A stretch of DNA of 64,000 nt from an uncultured Eubacterium sp. (GTDB lineage Bacteria > Bacillota > Clostridia > Oscillospirales > Acutalibacteraceae), in assembly GCA_944380635.1 (NCBI GenBank), contig CALWID010000007.1, forward strand, positions 1 through 64,000. Reading direction: 5' to 3'. Of this stretch, positions 43,345 through 52,445 are shown one piece after another. The translations under genes were made by a program, and so were the position numbers. Below the pieces are notes generated by a model. The model was not told the DNA's origin. It saw only the letters and a program-made list of their open reading frames with translations, and searched no databases. Position 1 is the stretch's first letter, and every line of letters begins with the position of its first letter.

Positions 43345-43388
43345 GTTGCAACGCTCATTATTATAATAAATGAGCGTGCAACTGTCAA
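43345..43388 (-). promoter_or_regulatory. tRNA-cluster promoter embedded in an inverted repeat
   Basis: Minus-strand -35 TTGACA (43388-43383), 17-bp spacer and -10 TATAAT (43365-43360) are all perfect consensus. The spacer and the start region form an inverted repeat: GTTGCACGCTCATT (43382-43369) against AATGAGCGTTGCAAC (43359-43345), 14 pairs with a single bulged base, with the -10 in the 9-nt centre. There is no T run, so it is not a terminator for clpE, which ends at 43403. A repressor site or a hairpin at the transcript's 5' end are possible. Confidence 0.85.
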
Positions 43389-43402
43389 GTACTTTTTGAA
43401 AT

Positions 43403-45706
43403 TTAATTTATATCTGCGGTAATTTTTTCGCCGGCGGTGATTGTAAATTTATTAATTTGAGCGTTTTGATTGAAAACAATCTTTTCCGCAAGGAGGTCTT
43501 CCACCTCTCTGCGAACGCAGTCTCTGATACCTCTGGCATTTTTCTTTGAGCCATAAGTTTTCTTTGCGATATAAACGGGAACGGAATCATCATAGACAAG
43601 TTCTATTGCCTTATCCTTTAAGCCTTCCTTAAGTTCATCAAGCATAATTCGGGCAATTTTTTCAAAATCATTAAAGGTGAGGGCATTGAAAGTGATAATC
43701 TCATCCACCCTGCCGAGAAATTCCGGGCGCAGAAAACGCTCAAGCGCTTTCATAGTTACATCCTTATTAATATCGTTTTGCGACATACCGAAACCGAGCG
43801 ACGCGGTATCTGTTGAGCCGGCATTTGAAGTCATAACTATAATGGTATTTTCAAAATTAACAGTTCTGCCCTGCGCGTCTGTTATTCTGCCCTCGTCAAG
43901 AATTTGAAGAAGGATATTGAGAACATCTTTATGCGCCTTTTCAATCTCGTCAAAAAGAATAACGCTGTACGGCTTTCTTCTTACTTTTTCGGTTAACTGG
44001 CCAGCGTCATCATAACCAACATAACCAGGAGGCGAGCCGATTATTCTGGAAACACTGAATTTTTCCATAAATTCGCTCATATCAAGCCTGATAAGGCTAT
44101 CCGGCGAATCAAAAAGATAATTTGCAAGTTGCTTTACGAGTTCCGTTTTACCGACGCCCGTGGGGCCGACGAATATAAAAGACTGAGGTCTTTTACGCGG
44201 GCTTATCTGCACTCTGCCGCGGCGCACTGCCGCAGCAAGTTTGGAGATTGCTTCGTCCTGACCGACAATATGCTTTTTGAGTTCATCCTCAAGGGAGGCA
44301 AGTTTACGGATATCGCCCTCTTCTATCTTTGTTGCAGGAATACCCGTCCAAAGGGAAACAACTTTAGCAAGGTCTGCCTCTATAACCTGATTATCCTTTG
44401 CTTTCTCTGCAAGGGCGGGCAAAACCTCGTCTAATTTAAGAGTTTGCGCTTTAAGGTTTGAAATGAGTTCGTAATCTATTTCCTCATTTTCCTCAGTAGG
44501 CTCTGAAAGTGTATCTATTCTTTCAAGGAGGGAATTTTTCTGCTCAAGTTTGAGTTGATACTCGGAAATAGCGGGATTTCTCAGGTTTGCGCAGGTGCAA
44601 GCTTCATCAAGCAAATCTATTGCTTTATCGGGCAGATACCTATCCGTAACATACCGCTCGGACATAGTAACGGCTTTATACACAAGGCTGTCCGAAATCT
44701 GCACCTTATGATAATTTTCATAATATGCTTTTATGCCGAGCAGCATTCTGTACGCCTCTTCAACGGACGGTTCCTCTACCTTAATAGGCTGAAAACGGCG
44801 TTCAAGGGCGGCGTCTTTTTCAATATATTTTCTGTACTCATTAAAAGTAGTTGCGCCTATTACCTGAATTTCGCCTCTTGAAAGGGCGGGTTTCAGAATA
44901 TTGGCGGCGTTCATAGTGCCTTCGCTGTCCCCCGTACCTACAAGATTATGAACCTCATCTATGAACAGAATTATATTGCCCTCGTTTTTAACCTCATCAA
45001 CAAGGCCTTTGATTCTGCCCTCAAACTGCCCGCGGAACTGAGTGCCGGCAACAAGGGCAGTTAAATCGAGAAGATATATTTCCTTATCAGCAAGGCGCGC
45101 CGGAACTTCGCCTTTTGCAATCTTTATGGCAAGGCCCTCCGCAATAGCGGTTTTACCTACGCCCGGCTCACCTATAAGGCAGGGGTTGTTTTTAGTGCGG
45201 CGGCAGAGAATCTGAACAGCGCGGGAAATTTCCTTTTCTCTGCCGATAATAGCGTCAATCTCGCCTTTTTTTGCCTTGGCGGTAAGATTTGTGCAATAAT
45301 TGCCGAGGAATTTTCTGGGATCATCCCCGCGGCCTTTTTTACCGCGCTTTTTGCCGCCTTTTTTGTCTGTTTTAGACGCGGAATCGTCTTTGCCGCCGTT
45401 ATCAAAGAGGCTGTTAAAAGGCAGAGTTTGGGCACCGTCCATATTTTCCTGATTAAACATATCGCCGAGAGAGCCGAAATCAAAATCCTGCATATTTTCC
45501 ATAAACTGACTCATCTGCTCGCTTGCCTGCTCAAGTTCTTCATCAGAAAGCCCGAGTTGGTCTATCATTTGATTTATAGAGCCGACATTCAGTTCTCTTG
45601 CGCATTTTATGCAAAGCCCCTCCGGCACAACCTTATCATTTTCCATTTTCTGAATAAAAACCACCGCAGGGCGTTCGTGGCACCTGCTGCATAATTGCTG
45701 TTTCAT
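43403..45706 (-). CDS. clpE: Clp ATPase with N-terminal zinc finger (ClpE-like)
   Basis: A 767-residue AAA+ unfoldase that would feed proteins to ClpP. The N-terminus carries a four-cysteine zinc finger (Cys6, Cys9, Cys32, Cys35) as in ClpE, instead of the double Clp-N repeat of ClpC. A low-complexity Lys/Gly-rich linker (about 100-130) follows. AAA-1 has Walker A GEPGVGKT and Walker [14 protein letters not shown]-2 has GPTGVGKT and the sensor region [14 protein letters not shown] short helical middle domain lies between. No CtsR box (GGTCAAA repeat) was seen upstream. The gene follows pgsA by 42 nt and precedes the tRNA promoter. Confidence 0.88.
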   Translation of the reverse strand: MKQQLCSRCHERPAVVFIQKMENDKVVPEGLCIKCARELNVGSINQMIDQLGLSDEELEQASEQMSQFMENMQDFDFGSLGDMFNQENMDGAQTLPFNSLFDNGGKDDSASKTDKKGGKKRGKKGRGDDPRKFLGNYCTNLTAKAKKGEIDAIIGREKEISRAVQILCRRTKNNPCLIGEPGVGKTAIAEGLAIKIAKGEVPARLADKEIYLLDLTALVAGTQFRGQFEGRIKGLVDEVKNEGNIILFIDEVHNLVGTGDSEGTMNAANILKPALSRGEIQVIGATTFNEYRKYIEKDAALERRFQPIKVEEPSVEEAYRMLLGIKAYYENYHKVQISDSLVYKAVTMSERYVTDRYLPDKAIDLLDEACTCANLRNPAISEYQLKLEQKNSLLERIDTLSEPTEENEEIDYELISNLKAQTLKLDEVLPALAEKAKDNQVIEADLAKVVSLWTGIPATKIEEGDIRKLASLEDELKKHIVGQDEAISKLAAAVRRGRVQISPRKRPQSFIFVGPTGVGKTELVKQLANYLFDSPDSLIRLDMSEFMEKFSVSRIIGSPPGYVGYDDAGQLTEKVRRKPYSVILFDEIEKAHKDVLNILLQILDEGRITDAQGRTVNFENTIIVMTSNAGSTDTASLGFGMSQNDINKDVTMKALERFLRPEFLGRVDEIITFNALTFNDFEKIARIMLDELKEGLKDKAIELVYDDSVPVYIAKKTYGSKKNARGIRDCVRREVEDLLAEKIVFNQNAQINKFTITAGEKITADIN

Positions 45707-45748
45707 TAAATAAAAAATTCTCCTTAAAAATTTTGAGTTTATATAAAA

Positions 45749-46375
45749 TTATTTATTTGCTTTATTTTGCTTATTTTCTTTAATCTGGCGCACAAAGCCC
45801 GGAGCGTAGCCGAGCAGTGAAATAAGAGTACACACGGCGCTGACGGCTACGATTATCCAAGTGAGGACATTGGGCAGCGTAAAGCCGACTATATCGCACA
45901 AAGCGCCGTTTTGACCGAAAGCAAGGATAAATATCATACCTATATAAAAAACATTTGTTGCCACCTTGCCCCATATTTCCGCGGCCGTGGGGCGCATACC
46001 GAGCGAAAGCAGGATTGCGCCGCCGATTATCATTATAACCTCTTTTGCTATGAAAAACATAAAAAGATATTTTATGGCGTTATCCCAATAAGTAACTATA
46101 AGCACCACAACGATTGCCATTTGCGAAAGTTTATCCGCTATCGGGTCAAGCAATTTGCCGAGATTTGAAACCTGATTGAATTTGCGGGCGATTTTACCGT
46201 CCACAAGGTCGGTGAGTGCGGCGCAAATCATAATTATTACCGCGGGCAGAACATAGCCTTTAAGGAAAAGCACTATAAAGACGGGAATGAGCGCTATTCG
46301 TATAAAAGAAAGCCAGTTGGGAATTGTATTCCAGCCTTTAAAAAGGTCTTTTACATTATTTTCAAGTTTGCTCAT
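45749..46375 (-). CDS. pgsA: Phosphatidylglycerophosphate synthase PgsA
   Basis: A 208-residue integral membrane CDP-alcohol phosphatidyltransferase joining CDP-diacylglycerol to glycerol-3-phosphate, the first step to phosphatidylglycerol. The catalytic motif is seen as DLVDGKIARKFNQVSNLGKLLDPIADK (D-x2-DG-x2-AR-x8-G-x3-D-x3-D). Four to five helices are present. AGGAGG precedes the ATG. The N-terminal 20 residues are a longer charged extension than usual. Confidence 0.93.
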   Translation of the reverse strand: MSKLENNVKDLFKGWNTIPNWLSFIRIALIPVFIVLFLKGYVLPAVIIMICAALTDLVDGKIARKFNQVSNLGKLLDPIADKLSQMAIVVVLIVTYWDNAIKYLFMFFIAKEVIMIIGGAILLSLGMRPTAAEIWGKVATNVFYIGMIFILAFGQNGALCDIVGFTLPNVLTWIIVAVSAVCTLISLLGYAPGFVRQIKENKQNKANK

Positions 46376-46385
46376 ACTGAACCTC

Positions 46386-47069
46386 CTATATCAGACTGAG
46401 AAGCGGATTAATTTTGTTTATGAATTCAACTACTGCGCTTGAATCAACCTGCGACGAAAAGGACTGCGACGAGGCGAACAGAAAATCACGCAGAAAGACG
46501 AGCACGGCACTTAAAACGGCAAGGGAAACAACGCCTTTCATCACGCCGAAAACCGCGCCGAGAAATTTATTTGTGCGCTTAAGCGGGGCGTGCTTTTTGC
46601 TCATTATATTCTGTATGGCTTTAGATATGAGCCGTACTAATATAAAAAACAGCACTAAAGTAATTACAAAAAGTATAATTTTAATTATTACTAATGCAAC
46701 AGGCTCCACAATATTTTGCAAAACGGCATTTGCCGCGGATTCGTTTGAAAGCCCGTTTAAAAACGAAAGGTCAACAGCCCCCGAAAGACCGAACGGAAGT
46801 TCGCCGACCGCGTCGCGAACGGAAGCGACAAAAGAATCAATATTTGCCGAATCAGCAAGGCCCTGAGATATTTTTTCAAGAGCGGCGCCGCTTACAAATT
46901 TATTATAAAAAGGCAGACTGAAAGTATCCGCAACATAAAACGCCAGCGGAAAGCCGACTATATATTTTGCAAAAGAGATAAGCGAAAGCAGAAATCCCCT
47001 TGCGTAACCTGCCGCCACGCACGAGGCGAATATTACAATAAGAATTATATCAATATAATTTACGCTCAA
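46386..47069 (-). CDS. CvpA family membrane protein
   Basis: A 227-residue membrane protein of the CvpA family (colicin V production), with a hydrophobic N-terminus YIDIILIVIFASCVAAGYARGF and GAVFGVMKGVVSLAVLSAVLVFL, the two conserved segments. Four helices are predicted, the middle part being a soluble loop. The role in Firmicutes is unknown. It is co-directional with pgsA (10-nt gap) and DUF5711 (5-nt gap). Confidence 0.85.
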   Translation of the reverse strand: MSVNYIDIILIVIFASCVAAGYARGFLLSLISFAKYIVGFPLAFYVADTFSLPFYNKFVSGAALEKISQGLADSANIDSFVASVRDAVGELPFGLSGAVDLSFLNGLSNESAANAVLQNIVEPVALVIIKIILFVITLVLFFILVRLISKAIQNIMSKKHAPLKRTNKFLGAVFGVMKGVVSLAVLSAVLVFLRDFLFASSQSFSSQVDSSAVVEFINKINPLLSLI

Positions 47070-47074
47070 AGTTA

Positions 47075-48247
47075 TTACCCCTGTTCGCTGCCGAGCCGCT
47101 CCACAACCGCCTGGCGCCTTGCGTACACATCGGACGATATTTGCTGAATCGACGAATATGAATCGTCCACTTTATACTCGGCGAGCACCTTTGAATTTGA
47201 AATTTTATATGTTATTACATTTTCCGCCGTGAGAATGCTGACGCGGGACGAATTACCCGTAACATCTTTTACGGCTGAATCCGTTGAAACCACTTCGGTA
47301 ACTTTGCCGGAGGGCTTTACAACGGAAATATTATTATCGGCAGAGCCGGAATATGCAGTATAAGCATAAATAAGATTGCCGTTTGAAGTGAAAGAATAGG
47401 TTACTGCGCCGACAGAGCCCTGCTCATAGACCTGCTTTTCCGTTTTGAGCGAATCTATTACGCTTACAAAATCGCTGCCTACTACAAAGAGATCCGTAGA
47501 CGAAAAACGAAGTTCCAAAACGGAAGAGCCGATATATTCAAACTGAGCGCGCGGCGTTGTATCATCAATACTCATAGTATAAACAACAGTTTTAAAACGC
47601 GCGTTTTCTGATGAAACTGCCGCAAAGGCAACGCGGCTGCCGCGTGAATCAACGGCAACACTTGTAACATAGCCGTCCGAAACATTATAAGCAAATTTTT
47701 GCTTAAGAGATTTATTATAAACATACACCGTGCTGAGTGAATCAGACGAGGTTGTGGCAAGCGCGACGGCGCCGGAATCGGAAACATCGGCGCAGAGAAG
47801 TTGATTATCTGTTTTTTCCTGATAGATATTTTCGCTGTCGCTATCCAGCCGGTAAGAATTGCCGCCCTGGTCATAAAGCAGGGAATAACTGCCCGCCGTT
47901 TTTATGACGGGATTTGAAAAGCCGTGCTCGAAACTGAGTTTTACATCAGCGTCCGAAGAATCGAGAACGGTATACGACGAATCTTCCAAAACGCATATAT
48001 CGCTGCCGACGGAGCCGAAATATCTGTCTGACCCGGAAGAAAGTTTATACGGAAAACCGGAATCCTGAGAATCCGAAACGCCGAAAGCAGAGCCGTCCTT
48101 AACGGCGGAAAAATCAATCTCGGCAACACGCATAACAAGCAGAACGAGAACTACTGCCCCGATAACTGCCCAAATGATGATACGCCTTTTTTTATTCTTT
48201 TTTTCTTTTTTTGCCAATCGCTCTTTTTCTCTTTGTTCAGAAGCCAT
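47075..48247 (-). CDS. DUF5711 membrane-anchored beta-propeller-like protein
   Basis: A 390-residue protein with a Lys/Glu-rich cytoplasmic head (1-22), one membrane helix (23-43) and an extracytoplasmic domain of repeated short beta segments (VALATTSSDSLSTVYVYN, VAVDSRGSRVAFAAVSS, VVGSDFVSVIDSLK), consistent with a propeller and with the DUF5711 family. Function unknown. In this operon it lies between truA and cvpA. Confidence 0.75.
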   Translation of the reverse strand: MASEQREKERLAKKEKKNKKRRIIIWAVIGAVVLVLLVMRVAEIDFSAVKDGSAFGVSDSQDSGFPYKLSSGSDRYFGSVGSDICVLEDSSYTVLDSSDADVKLSFEHGFSNPVIKTAGSYSLLYDQGGNSYRLDSDSENIYQEKTDNQLLCADVSDSGAVALATTSSDSLSTVYVYNKSLKQKFAYNVSDGYVTSVAVDSRGSRVAFAAVSSENARFKTVVYTMSIDDTTPRAQFEYIGSSVLELRFSSTDLFVVGSDFVSVIDSLKTEKQVYEQGSVGAVTYSFTSNGNLIYAYTAYSGSADNNISVVKPSGKVTEVVSTDSAVKDVTGNSSRVSILTAENVITYKISNSKVLAEYKVDDSYSSIQQISSDVYARRQAVVERLGSEQG

Positions 48248-48327
48248 ATTTAGATAGCCTTTCCGGAAAAATATACACTTTATAAATGATTAAATAATGA
48301 ATGAGCAATAAAATATTTATAAATATT

Positions 48328-49062
48328 TTAATATTTTACGCTGTTTAAATAAAGCCCCTGGGGCGGAGCGGTTTTACCCGCTCTTTTACGCTCTTTGGAT
48401 TCTATAATCTGCGCAAGCTCGCCGGGCCTGATTTTGCCCTCATTTACAAAGAGCAGGGTGCCGACCATAATTCGCACCATATTATAAAGAAATCCGTTTG
48501 CCTCCACACTGAAAATTACCTCGCTGCCTTTTCTTTCAACACTAAAAGAATAAACGGTGCGCACTGTATCTTCAACATCGCTTCTGGACGAGCAAAAGCC
48601 TGAAAAATCATGCGTGCCGACAAAAGCCTGAGATTCTTTATTGAGATATTCCGCGTCTATGGGAAATCTGTAATGGAAAGCGTAATTCTTAAGAAATGGA
48701 TCTCTTATTTGAGTATTACATATTCTGTATACATATTTTTTGGATTTTACGCTGTAACGGGCGTGAAAATCAGGGTCTGCCTCTTTACAGTCCGTAACGG
48801 CAATATCTTTTGGAAGATAAGTATTAAGCCCTGCTATTATATTTTTGCAGGGGATATTTTTTTCTGTTTTGAAAGATACGCAGTACATATTGGCGTGAAC
48901 GCCGCTGTCCGTTCTGCTGCAGCCTTTTATATCAATCTTTTCACAAAAGAGTTTTTCTACCGCTTTCTGAAAGACCTGCTGCACGGTTACGGCATTTTTC
49001 TGCACCTGCCAGCCGTGATAAGAAGAGCCGTCATAACTGATAGTTAAAAGAAGATTTCTCAT
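48328..49062 (-). CDS. truA: tRNA pseudouridine(38-40) synthase TruA
   Basis: A 244-residue enzyme modifying U38-U40 of tRNA anticodon arms. The catalytic aspartate lies in GCSRTDSGVHA. Further conserved blocks are RLTISYDG-like LLTISYDGSSYHGWQ at the start, YVYRICN, and FLYNMVRIMVGTLLFV near the end. The ATG overlaps the ecfT stop by 4 nt (ATGA), a synteny (ecfA1-ecfA2-ecfT-truA) conserved across Firmicutes. Confidence 0.96.
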   Translation of the reverse strand: MRNLLLTISYDGSSYHGWQVQKNAVTVQQVFQKAVEKLFCEKIDIKGCSRTDSGVHANMYCVSFKTEKNIPCKNIIAGLNTYLPKDIAVTDCKEADPDFHARYSVKSKKYVYRICNTQIRDPFLKNYAFHYRFPIDAEYLNKESQAFVGTHDFSGFCSSRSDVEDTVRTVYSFSVERKGSEVIFSVEANGFLYNMVRIMVGTLLFVNEGKIRPGELAQIIESKERKRAGKTAPPQGLYLNSVKY

Positions 49063-49874
49063 ATAACAGCCGCCGCCAGTGAATTTATAAAAATGATGAG
49101 GGCAAAAAGCGCTATAACAGCGGCAATCGCAACGAAATCGAGCAGAGTTACCTTTACCTGTTTCATTTTTGTTCTGCCCTTTCCGCCTTTATAGCAGCGG
49201 CAGTCCATTGCGTAAGCAAGTTCGTTTGCCCTGCGAAACGAAGAGATAAACAGCGGAATAAGAATGGGCACAAGCGCTTTTGCGCGGTGAATTATTCCGC
49301 CGGAATCCATATCTGCGCCTCTTGATTTCTGCGCCGCCATTATCTTTTGAATTTCCTCAGTAAGCGTGGGGATAAACCTTAAAGCGATAGTCATAGTCAT
49401 AGCAATTGTGTGAATATCAACTTTAAATATTTTAAGCGGTGAAAACAGCCTTTCAATAGCGTCTGTAAGGTCTGTGGGCGTTGTTGTGTAAGTAAGCATT
49501 GAGCCTGCAACTACAAGCAAAATTATTCTGACCGCCATAAAAACAGCGGTGCAAATACCGTCTTCCGTTATTTTAAGTTTTCCGAAAAGCGTTACAAGAG
49601 GCTCTCCCTGCCCGTAAAACAGATTTAAAAGTGAAGTTATAACTATTATAATACCGAGCGGTTTAATGCTTTTAAAAATAGTTTTAAAGGATATTCCGCC
49701 AACTATAACTATGAGCATTGTAAACGCCACGCTGAGAATAAGCGAATAAAAATTTTTGCATATAAACAGGGAAACTATAACGGCAAAAGTAAGAATGATC
49801 TTAACTCTGGCGTCCAGTTTATGAATAAAAGATTTCCCGGGGAAATACTGACCTATTGTAATATCGCCCATCAA
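49059..49874 (-). CDS. ecfT: ECF transporter transmembrane subunit EcfT
   Basis: A 271-residue membrane subunit linking the two ECF ATPases to a substrate-binding S component. The first coupling motif is present (AAQKSRGADM), the second reads YAMDCRCYKGG in place of the more usual ARG. Five or six membrane helices are present. It lies in a conserved cassette with ecfA2 (ATGA overlap) and truA. No S component is encoded in this window, so the vitamin carried is not known; shared (group II) modules normally serve many S proteins. Confidence 0.93.
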   Translation of the reverse strand: MMGDITIGQYFPGKSFIHKLDARVKIILTFAVIVSLFICKNFYSLILSVAFTMLIVIVGGISFKTIFKSIKPLGIIIVITSLLNLFYGQGEPLVTLFGKLKITEDGICTAVFMAVRIILLVVAGSMLTYTTTPTDLTDAIERLFSPLKIFKVDIHTIAMTMTIALRFIPTLTEEIQKIMAAQKSRGADMDSGGIIHRAKALVPILIPLFISSFRRANELAYAMDCRCYKGGKGRTKMKQVKVTLLDFVAIAAVIALFALIIFINSLAAAVI

Positions 49875-50740
49875 ACATTCCCCCTTTTAGCAAAGAGCCT
49901 TTCAAGTTCCGCCCTGCCCTGTTCCACGGTAAAAATATCCGTGCGGCAGTCTATTCCGCTCTCTTTAAGTTTCAAAAATATTTCGGTTACCTGCGGAACA
50001 TTAAGGCCCATTTCACGAAGTTCGCGCGCGCGGGAATACACCTGAGCGACCGTTCCGGACATAGCAACTTTACCCTTATTCATAACAACTACTTTTGAGC
50101 AGAGTTTTGCCACATCTTCCATAGAATGTGAAACGATAATAACAGTGCTGCCAGTTTTTTTCTGATACTGCCTGATAAGGTCAAGTATTACCTCTCGCCC
50201 GCGTGGGTCAAGACCTGCGCACGGCTCATCAAGGATAAGCACTTTCGGGCGCATTGCGATTATTGAGGCGATGGCAACACGCCTTTTCTGCCCGCCGGAC
50301 AAATCAAACGGAGATTTATTAGCCATATTCTTTTTAAGCCCTACAAATTCCATGCTTTCATAAACGCGGGAACTAATCTCCTCCTGCGAAAGACCCATCT
50401 GTTTAGGGCCGAAAGCAATCTCCTTAAAAATACTTTCCTCAAATATCTGATACTCGGGATACTGAAAACACAGCCCGACAGCGAAACGCACATTTCTTAT
50501 CTTTTTTCTGTTTTCTTTTGACCAGATATTCTGCCCGTCCAGGCAGACAACGCCGCTGTTAGGCTCAAGCAGGCCGTTAAAATGCTGGATAAGAGTTGAT
50601 TTTCCGCTGCCCGTATGGCCTATTATGCCGATAAGTTCACCGCTTTCAGCCGTGAAGTTTACATCTTCAATAGCGGCAGTTTCAAAGGGGGTGCCTTTGC
50701 TGTAAAGATATTTTAAATTTTCACATACCAAAACAGCCAC
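49871..50740 (-). CDS. ecfA2: ECF transporter ATPase EcfA2
   Basis: A 289-residue ABC ATPase. Walker A is GHTGSGKST, the Q loop is CFQYPEYQIFEESIF (an ECF hallmark), the signature is FDLSGGQKRRVA and Walker B is VLILDEPCAGLDP. The C-terminal extension binds EcfA1. It is placed 2 nt after ecfA1. Confidence 0.95.
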   Translation of the reverse strand: MAVLVCENLKYLYSKGTPFETAAIEDVNFTAESGELIGIIGHTGSGKSTLIQHFNGLLEPNSGVVCLDGQNIWSKENRKKIRNVRFAVGLCFQYPEYQIFEESIFKEIAFGPKQMGLSQEEISSRVYESMEFVGLKKNMANKSPFDLSGGQKRRVAIASIIAMRPKVLILDEPCAGLDPRGREVILDLIRQYQKKTGSTVIIVSHSMEDVAKLCSKVVVMNKGKVAMSGTVAQVYSRARELREMGLNVPQVTEIFLKLKESGIDCRTDIFTVEQGRAELERLFAKRGNV

Positions 50741-50742
50741 TG

Positions 50743-51579
50743 CTATCCCTCCAAAGCGGATTTAATAAAATCTACGCATTCCTGTGTATTTAGTATAGTT
50801 TTTTGCGGTTTAAGCCCGCACTCGTAAATAAGTTCCGTTGCCTGGGGAACATCAAGCCCCAGGGCTTTGACCTCTTCAACATGTGAAAAGACATTTTCCG
50901 GTGTGTCATCCATTTTTATGACTCCGGAATCCATAACTATAACCCTATCCGCCTGAACAGCCTCGTCCATATAATGGGTAATGAGCACTATGGTAATGCC
51001 CTCTTCCCTGTTAAGGCGTTTAATGGTTTCCATAACCTCCGCTCTGCCGCTTGGGTCAAGCATTGCGGTAGGTTCGTCAAGCACTATGCACTGCGGGCGC
51101 ATTGCGATAATGCCCGCAACGGCAACACGCTGTTTCTGACCGCCGGAAAGTTTATGCGGCGCTTTTTCGCGCAGTTCGTACATACCGACTGTTTTTAAAG
51201 CCTCGTCAACACGGCGGCGGCACTCCTCGGGCGGTACGCCGAGATTTTCCACGCCGAAAGCGACATCTTCTTCAACTATTGACGCTACAATCTGATTATC
51301 CGGGTTTTGAAACACCATACCGACTTTTTTACGGATTTCGTAAATACTGTCGTCCGGCTTGGTTTCCATACCGTCCACGATAACTTTACCGTCCTGCGGG
51401 AAAAGAATACCGTTAGTTAATTTGGCAACCGTTGATTTACCCGAGCCGTTATGACCGAGGATAGCAACAAAACTGCCTTTTTCTATATTAAGATTTAAGT
51501 TTTCCAAAACATCTACAAGTTCCTCGCCCTCTTCGGTGCCGTAGGAAAAAGTAACATTGTGAAACTCAATTAAACTCAT
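50743..51579 (-). CDS. ecfA1: ECF transporter ATPase EcfA1
   Basis: A 278-residue ABC ATPase. Walker A GHNGSGKST, Q-loop VFQNPDNQIVASIV (typical EcfA1), signature HKLSGGQKQRVA and Walker B CIVLDEPTAMLDP. I chose ATG 51579, which overlaps the methyltransferase stop (ATGA); the upstream start at 51609 would lie inside that gene. Confidence 0.95.
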   Translation of the reverse strand: MSLIEFHNVTFSYGTEEGEELVDVLENLNLNIEKGSFVAILGHNGSGKSTVAKLTNGILFPQDGKVIVDGMETKPDDSIYEIRKKVGMVFQNPDNQIVASIVEEDVAFGVENLGVPPEECRRRVDEALKTVGMYELREKAPHKLSGGQKQRVAVAGIIAMRPQCIVLDEPTAMLDPSGRAEVMETIKRLNREEGITIVLITHYMDEAVQADRVIVMDSGVIKMDDTPENVFSHVEEVKALGLDVPQATELIYECGLKPQKTILNTQECVDFIKSALEG

Positions 51580-52445
51580 TTTTTCATCCAAACGGCAGCA
51601 GCGCCGCATGGGAGTATCTCCCCGTTTGACGAAACCGGCAGTCCGATTTCATCCGCGCTGACTGAGCCGCCCTTTTCTTTTACCAAAATATCATCAAGAA
51701 TATATTTCATAACGGACGCGGAAAGCCCCGTTGTATACGAATTCAGGAGTACCATAATCGGGTTTGCGGACAGCACCTTGGAAATCAACTCAACAAAATC
51801 ATAAAGAGAATCCTCAAGGCGCCAAATTTCCCCTTTAGGCCCTCTGCCGTAAGACGGAGGGTCAAGAATAATAATATCATAACTGTTGCCGCGGCGTATC
51901 TCGCGCTGAACGAATTTTATACAGTCATCAACAATCCACCTGACATTTCCGCCGGCAACGCCGCTTGAAGCGGCATTTTCCTTTGCCCACTGGGTCATAC
52001 CCTTAGAAGCGTCCACATGCACTACGCTTGCGCCCTCCTTCAGGCAGGCGACGGTGGCTCCGCCGGTATAGGCAAAAAGATTAAGCACTTTTACTTCTTT
52101 TCTGCCGCTTTGGCGGATAACCTCTCTTGTAAAATCCCAGTTTACCGCCTGCTCTGGGAAAAGGCCGGTATGCTTAAAACCCATTGTTTTAACATTAAAA
52201 GTTAAATCTTTATATTTAATTTCCCACTGGCGCGGAAGTTTGCCGAGTATCTGCCATTCTCCGCCGCCCGAGTGTGAGCGCTGATACCGCGCGTTAGCAG
52301 AATACCAGCGTTTGTCATTATATCTGCTTTTCCATATAACCTGCGGGTCCGGGCGGATAAGCACCACATTTCCCCAGCGCTCAAGTTTTTCACCGCCGGA
52401 GCAGTCTATGAGTTCATAATCTTTCCAGTCTTTTGTAAATCTCAT
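51576..52445 (-). CDS. RlmI/RlmK-like SAM-dependent methyltransferase
   Basis: A 289-residue class I methyltransferase of the Methyltrans_SAM (RlmI-like) type. The SAM loop is VLNLFAYTGGATVACLKEGA and the catalytic region ILDPPSYGRGP replaces the NPPY of PrmC; family members methylate cytosine-5 or guanine of 23S rRNA. It lacks the PUA domain of E. coli RlmI. The first base of its ATG is the last base of the glmM stop. Target inferred only. Confidence 0.85.
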   Translation of the reverse strand: MRFTKDWKDYELIDCSGGEKLERWGNVVLIRPDPQVIWKSRYNDKRWYSANARYQRSHSGGGEWQILGKLPRQWEIKYKDLTFNVKTMGFKHTGLFPEQAVNWDFTREVIRQSGRKEVKVLNLFAYTGGATVACLKEGASVVHVDASKGMTQWAKENAASSGVAGGNVRWIVDDCIKFVQREIRRGNSYDIIILDPPSYGRGPKGEIWRLEDSLYDFVELISKVLSANPIMVLLNSYTTGLSASVMKYILDDILVKEKGGSVSADEIGLPVSSNGEILPCGAAAVWMKK

